Assembly (NCBI GenBank): GCA_024276455.1
Contig: JAJRXE010000491.1
Coordinates: forward strand, 1 to 9,445
DNA: 9,445 nt
Source: Calditrichota bacterium
GTDB lineage: Bacteria > Calditrichota > Calditrichia > RBG-13-44-9
Direction: 5' to 3'
In this document: positions 6,217-9,445 of the stretch, piece after piece
How positions within the stretch are numbered: the first letter of the stretch is position 1
Layout of the letters: each line of letters starts with the position of its first letter
Program-made: the position numbers and the translations under genes
The notes under the pieces: model-generated
Database searches by the model: none
Told to the model about the DNA's origin: nothing
Seen by the model: only the letters and a program-made list of their open reading frames with translations

Positions 6217-7560
6217 ATGAAAGTGTTGAAATTTGGGGGAACCTCGGTGCAGGATGCCGAGGCCATGCAGCGGGTGGCAGCCATTGTTGCCAACACCCCG
6301 CCGCCGGTTGTGGTGGTGCTTTCCGCCACCGCCGGCACCACCAACGACTTGCTAAAAATGGTGGAATTAGCCTCTCGCGGCAACATGGAAGAGGCCTCTG
6401 CCCTGAAAAAGGAGATGGAAAAACGCCATCTGGAGATCATTAAAAAGCTAGGGCTGGAGAAAGACCGCCCCTTGAAAAACGACATCACCCGCCTGATTTC
6501 CACCCTGGAGATTCTGCTGATCGGAATATTTTACCTGCGGGAAGCCACGCCCCGGGTGCGCGATGCCGTAGCGGCCCACGGCGAATTATTATCCACCCAC
6601 ATTTTCGCTGCCTATTTCCGCCGCCAGCACTCCCGTAGCCAGTGGTTCGATGTGCGGGAAGTCATGATCACCGACAATTGTTTCGGACAAGCCCAGCCTC
6701 TGCGGGAACGCCTGCAGCAACGGGTGGAAGAAAAACTTCGCCCGCTGCTGGAACAAGGCATTACCGTGGTGACTCAGGGATTCATCGGTCGCACCGGAAA
6801 CGGCCTGGTCACCACCCTGGGTCGGGGCGGCAGCGATTACACCGCCGCCCTGCTGGGGAACATTCTTAACGCCGACTCCATCGAAATCTGGACCGACGTT
6901 AGTGGCATCATGACGGTGGACCCTCGACTGGTGGAGGCCGCCCGCACCCAGCGGGAGCTCTCGTTCAAAGAAGCCGCCGAGCTGGCCTATTTTGGCGCCA
7001 AGGTGCTGCACCCCAGCACCATTCAGCCGGCCATGGAAAAACGAATTCCCGTGGTGGTAAAAAACACCCTGCAACCGAATGATCCCGGTACAACCATCGT
7101 CCACCAGGGCACCCGTCCCGGCGAGGTGAAGGCGATTGCCTTCCGGCAAAACGTTACCATGCTTACGGTGGAATCCACCCGCATGCTGATGGCTTACGGG
7201 TTCCTGGAACGCATTTTCGAGGTATTTGCCCGCCACCGCATTTCCGTGGATTTGATTTCCACTTCCGAAATCACCGTTTCCCTTACTCTGGACAACGGAG
7301 TAAGACTGGAACCGGTACTGCAGGAACTGGGCGAATTCTCCCGGGTGGAGGTCAAAACCGGCATGTCCATCATCTCGCTGGTGGGCGAAGACATTAAAGA
7401 AAGCCCCGCCTTTCTGGCGCGGGTGTTCACCACGCTGAAGAATTTCCCCATCGAGATGATTAGTTTTGGCGCCTCCAATGTGAATCTGAGCCTGGTTACC
7501 CCGGACGCAGGGTTGAAAGAGGCAGTGGTGGAACTTCACCGGGCTTTTTTTGAAAATTGA
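6217..7560 (+). CDS. lysC: Aspartate kinase (lysine-sensitive type, monofunctional)
   Basis: A 447-residue enzyme that phosphorylates L-aspartate with ATP, the committed step to lysine, methionine and threonine (and diaminopimelate for the cell wall). The kinase domain shows KFGGTSV (5-11), VLSATAGTTN (34-43), GRGGSDYTA (202-210), WTDVSGIMTVDPR (225-237) and LAYFGAKVLHP (256-266). Two ACT domains follow (about 314-380 and 383-447). GFLERIFEVFARHRISVDLISTSE (328-351) resembles the lysine-binding region of E. coli AKIII, whose length (449) it also matches. No homoserine dehydrogenase domain is fused. The ATG at 6217 follows GGGGGA by six bases and places KFGGTSV at the usual distance; an in-frame TTG at 6181 would add 12 atypical residues and lies inside the leader hairpin. 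Lysine feedback inhibition is inferred from homology. Confidence 0.95.
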   Translation: MKVLKFGGTSVQDAEAMQRVAAIVANTPPPVVVVLSATAGTTNDLLKMVELASRGNMEEASALKKEMEKRHLEIIKKLGLEKDRPLKNDITRLISTLEILLIGIFYLREATPRVRDAVAAHGELLSTHIFAAYFRRQHSRSQWFDVREVMITDNCFGQAQPLRERLQQRVEEKLRPLLEQGITVVTQGFIGRTGNGLVTTLGRGGSDYTAALLGNILNADSIEIWTDVSGIMTVDPRLVEAARTQRELSFKEAAELAYFGAKVLHPSTIQPAMEKRIPVVVKNTLQPNDPGTTIVHQGTRPGEVKAIAFRQNVTMLTVESTRMLMAYGFLERIFEVFARHRISVDLISTSEITVSLTLDNGVRLEPVLQELGEFSRVEVKTGMSIISLVGEDIKESPAFLARVFTTLKNFPIEMISFGASNVNLSLVTPDAGLKEAVVELHRAFFEN

Positions 7561-7563
7561 TTG

Positions 7564-7598
7564 CCGCCGGAATCCCTTCCTTTCCGGTGGTAACTTTT
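7564..7598 (+). terminator. Rho-independent terminator of the aspartokinase gene
   Basis: CCGCCGGAA (7564-7572) pairs with TTCCGGTGG (7582-7590), nine pairs with one G-U, around a nine-base loop, followed by TAACTTTTT. It starts three bases after the stop codon. The rest of the 329-base gap to the protease start (7599-7889) is T-rich; it contains TTGACA (7719-7724) without a good -10 partner and TAAAAT near 7798, but nothing I can assign firmly. Confidence 0.75.
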
Positions 7599-7889
7599 TC
7601 GTTTCCGAACATTTTCTCCTTTGATTTCTTTTTTCCGCTTGTTAAAATATGTAGCGAAAGGATTCCCCATTATTTCATCACGGCACCATTTTCAGGGAAG
7701 ACGCTTCCACTGGTCTCGTTGACAGCAATTCCGAGTTTGATCTACCACAGATTCCGGAAAGTTTCGTCACATTCAGGAAAAACGGCTTTTTTCTCGGTAA
7801 AATTTTTAATTCGCCCAGGAAACCATCTCAATGCGTTTTATTCGTTCTAACTTGTGGAAACCCTTGGTTTTAAAACGGAAGGAGGGAAA

Positions 7890-8891
7890 ATGGGAACCAA
7901 TTTAGACGATGTTCGGAAATTACTGCCCGAAGTTCGCCGGGAGCTCCTCAGTAAACCCAACGTGGTCGCGACCGGAGTAGGATACAAAATATCGCAGGGG
8001 AAACGTACAGACCAGTTAGCCATTATTTGTTCGGTGGACACCAAAAAACCGCAGCGGGTGTTGAGTCGCACCGAAATCATTCCGGCCCGCATTCAGGGGA
8101 TTCCCACCGATGTGTACCCTTCGGGTTTGATTCATGTCTTTCAGGATCCCACCAAACGGTACCGTCCGGCGCCCGGGGGAGTCAGCATCGGGCACGAAAT
8201 GGTGACCGCCGGAACGCTGGGATGCCTGGTCAAAAAGAATGGCAAGCTGTACATTCTGTCCAACAATCACGTGCTGGCCAATAGCAACGAGGCGCAAGTC
8301 GGAGATTACATTCTCCAACCCGGCCGTTATGATGGCGGCACCTTTCCGGCCGACAACATCGCCCGTTTAAGCGAATTCATTCCCATCAAATTCGAACAGG
8401 AAGATACCCCCTGTTCCATTGCCAGCGCCATTAGCGGGGCTCTAAACTTTCTGGCAGCCCTGGTGGGAAGCCGCACCCGTTTGCAACCCAGTCGGGTGGA
8501 AACGGCGGAGAATCTGGTGGACTGCGCCATTGCCGAACCGCTGGAACCGGATTTTGTGAAGAACGAGATTCTCCACATCGGAACGGTGAGCAAAATCGCC
8601 GAAGGCACTCTGGATATGAAAGTGAAGAAAAGCGGCCGCACCACCGGATTGACCACCGGCACCATTCTGCAGATCGACGTGACCGTGCGGGTCAGTTACG
8701 GTGACAATAAAACCGCCCTTTTTGTGGACCAACTCATGGCAGACGGAATGAGTCAGGGCGGCGACAGCGGCTCCGCGGTGGTCAGCGAAGACAATAAACT
8801 GGTGGGACTCCTCTTTGCCGGCAGCAGTACCAGTACGGTGATTAATCGCATCCAGAACGTCTTCCAGGCGCTACAGGTTACCTTGCCCTAA
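7890..8891 (+). CDS. Trypsin-fold (S1-like) serine protease with N-terminal regulatory-type domain
   Basis: A 333-residue protein with a complete chymotrypsin-type triad: His127 in ILSNNHVLAN, Asp211 in NLVDCAIAEP and Ser293 in QGGDSGSAVV. GTLGCLV (109-114) begins the barrel, and KSGRTTGLTTG (247-257) lies in the second barrel, as in other bacterial trypsin-like proteins related to plant NAL1-type proteases. Residues 22-80 form a separate module (KPNVVATGVGYK, then IICSVDTKKP, then IPTDVYPSG) that recurs alone in the gene downstream. No signal peptide or membrane segment is visible, so it is probably cytoplasmic or released by another route. ATG 7890 is chosen because AAGGAGG lies four bases before its adjoining G-run; an upstream GTG at 7854 would place that site inside the gene. 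The substrate is unknown. Confidence 0.87.
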   Translation: MGTNLDDVRKLLPEVRRELLSKPNVVATGVGYKISQGKRTDQLAIICSVDTKKPQRVLSRTEIIPARIQGIPTDVYPSGLIHVFQDPTKRYRPAPGGVSIGHEMVTAGTLGCLVKKNGKLYILSNNHVLANSNEAQVGDYILQPGRYDGGTFPADNIARLSEFIPIKFEQEDTPCSIASAISGALNFLAALVGSRTRLQPSRVETAENLVDCAIAEPLEPDFVKNEILHIGTVSKIAEGTLDMKVKKSGRTTGLTTGTILQIDVTVRVSYGDNKTALFVDQLMADGMSQGGDSGSAVVSEDNKLVGLLFAGSSTSTVINRIQNVFQALQVTLP

Positions 8892-8896
8892 ACAGA

Positions 8897-8975
8897 ACAC
8901 CCCTCCCCGGGGCAAACCGGCGGCAACTTTAAATTTGTCGGGAACAGGCAGTCCGTCCCGGGGGTGTAATTTTTG
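8897..8975 (+). terminator. Long stem-loop followed by T-run between protease and small gene
   Basis: ACACCCC (8897-8903) pairs with GGGGTGT (8961-8967), and after a four-base bulge CGGG (8908-8911) pairs with CCCG (8957-8960). AATTTTTG follows directly. This could terminate protease transcripts or act as a partial terminator that sets the ratio of protease to the small protein starting at 8997. The long loop makes it an atypical terminator. Confidence 0.35.
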
Positions 8976-8996
8976 TAATGAACAGGAAGAATTGGA

Positions 8997-9224
8997 ATGA
9001 CCGCCGAATTAGACAAAATCCGAGAAATTCGCCGCAAGTACGAAAAACTCTGGCTGCAGCTTAACGGCGTGGTGGCCGTGGGTACCGGAAAAACTTCCCG
9101 GGGCAAACTGGGTATCATTGTTTCGGTGAAAAAGAAGGAACCGCACATTCTGAAAACCATTCCCCCGGAAGTGGAAAAAGTGCCGGTGGAGATTCAGGAA
9201 ACCGGAGAAATTAAAACGTTCTGA
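8997..9224 (+). CDS. Small stand-alone protein matching the N-terminal domain of the upstream protease
   Basis: A 75-residue protein without a signal peptide. A charged helical start (residues 1-20, EIRRKYEKLW) is followed by NGVVAVGTGKTSRGK (23-37), LGIIVSVKKKEP (38-49) and IPPEVEKVPVEIQETGEI (55-72). These segments align in order with KPNVVATGVGYKISQGKR, LAIICSVDTKKP and IPARIQGIPTDVYPSGLI of the upstream protease, with small gaps. Similar short hypothetical proteins and protease-fused copies are widespread in bacteria as far as I know. AGGAAG lies seven bases before the ATG. It is 105 bases from the protease stop on the same strand, so co-transcription is possible across the stem-loop. An inhibitor, folding helper or decoy role for the protease is inference only. 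Confidence 0.75.
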   Translation: MTAELDKIREIRRKYEKLWLQLNGVVAVGTGKTSRGKLGIIVSVKKKEPHILKTIPPEVEKVPVEIQETGEIKTF

Positions 9225-9236
9225 TTCGTTGCGTCT

Positions 9237-9279
9237 CGATTCACCTAAGTAGAATGGGAATCGGCGAACCGGTGAATCG
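9237..9279 (+). terminator. Inverted repeat after the small gene, weak terminator candidate
   Basis: CGATTCACC (9237-9245) and GGTGAATCG (9271-9279) form a perfect 9-bp stem with a 25-base loop, 13 bases after the stop. No T-run follows, so it is not a canonical terminator. The right arm overlaps two imperfect copies of ATCGG-N3/4-ACCGG (9260-9285). From 9280 to the window end I see no gene. Confidence 0.3.
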
Positions 9280-9445
9280 GAAACCGGGAGAAGGTATGGT
9301 GCGATCTTTGGAAGGGCGAATTTTTGAATCAGGGAAACGGGAACACAGGAATGATAGCCGGGAGCTTGTACCGACAACTACCCCGAAAAAATTTCCTTCT
9401 CCGAAACCATAAATTAAGAATAAAACCCCATTTTCAACGACTGGA

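Noticed and set aside
6589..7539. Long minus-strand open frame (316 codons) opposite aspartokinase
   Set aside because: It is the antisense shadow of a strongly conserved kinase in GC-rich codons; its translation is low-complexity His/Gly/Gln-rich with no domain.
7719..7724. TTGACA as a -35 box for the protease gene
   Set aside because: No acceptable -10 box at 16-18 bases downstream; kept only as a remark in the intergenic description.
1..9445. CRISPR arrays, tRNA or rRNA genes, insertion sequences
   Set aside because: No regularly spaced repeats with spacers, no cloverleaf-like sequence with a T-arm motif, no rRNA sequence and no transposase frame were seen.

Overview
The window is a bacterial chromosomal segment with short, mostly single-gene transcription units. 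It holds seven intact or near-intact genes and one gene (1-1034, minus) cut by the left edge. The two-domain PDZ protein, secreted amidase, lysine-type aspartokinase and Shine-Dalgarno sequences such as AAGGAGG show a bacterium. Short tandem heptamers and a GTAG-headed hairpin sit between genes, which is common in FCB-type and similar environmental bacteria. I cannot name the phylum with confidence; a Calditrichota-like lineage is a weak guess.

Layout. 1-1034 (minus): an AT-rich AAA/DUF4143-type ATPase, preceded by two tandem 22-bp palindromes that abut its start codon. 1250-1999 (minus): a TauE/SafE-type membrane transporter. 2000-2347: an intergenic region with a GTAG-flanked hairpin and a sigma-70-like promoter. 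2348-3255 (plus): a secreted protein with two PDZ domains, whose signal peptide is in a different frame from the body (one base appears to be missing). 3360-3403: a hairpin terminator between convergent genes. 3415-3813 (minus): an AhpD-like carboxymuconolactone decarboxylase family protein. 4181-5845 (plus): an exported amidase-signature enzyme. 6217-7560 (plus): aspartokinase, with a structured leader and a downstream terminator. 7890-8891 (plus): a trypsin-fold serine protease without a signal peptide. 8997-9224 (plus): a 75-residue protein that looks like a free-standing copy of that protease's N-terminal domain.

Most neighbours look functionally unrelated: gaps are long and strands alternate. 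Only the last pair has an evident functional link, a serine protease with an N-terminal domain followed by the same domain alone. By analogy with protease propeptides this could be an intramolecular and in-trans regulator, but that is inference. The second notable system is the ATPase with its palindromic operator-like repeats, which suggests autoregulation. Base composition changes sharply near 1200: the ATPase and its upstream region are AT-rich, while the rest is GC-richer with CTG/GCC-type codons, so the ATPase was probably acquired by transfer.
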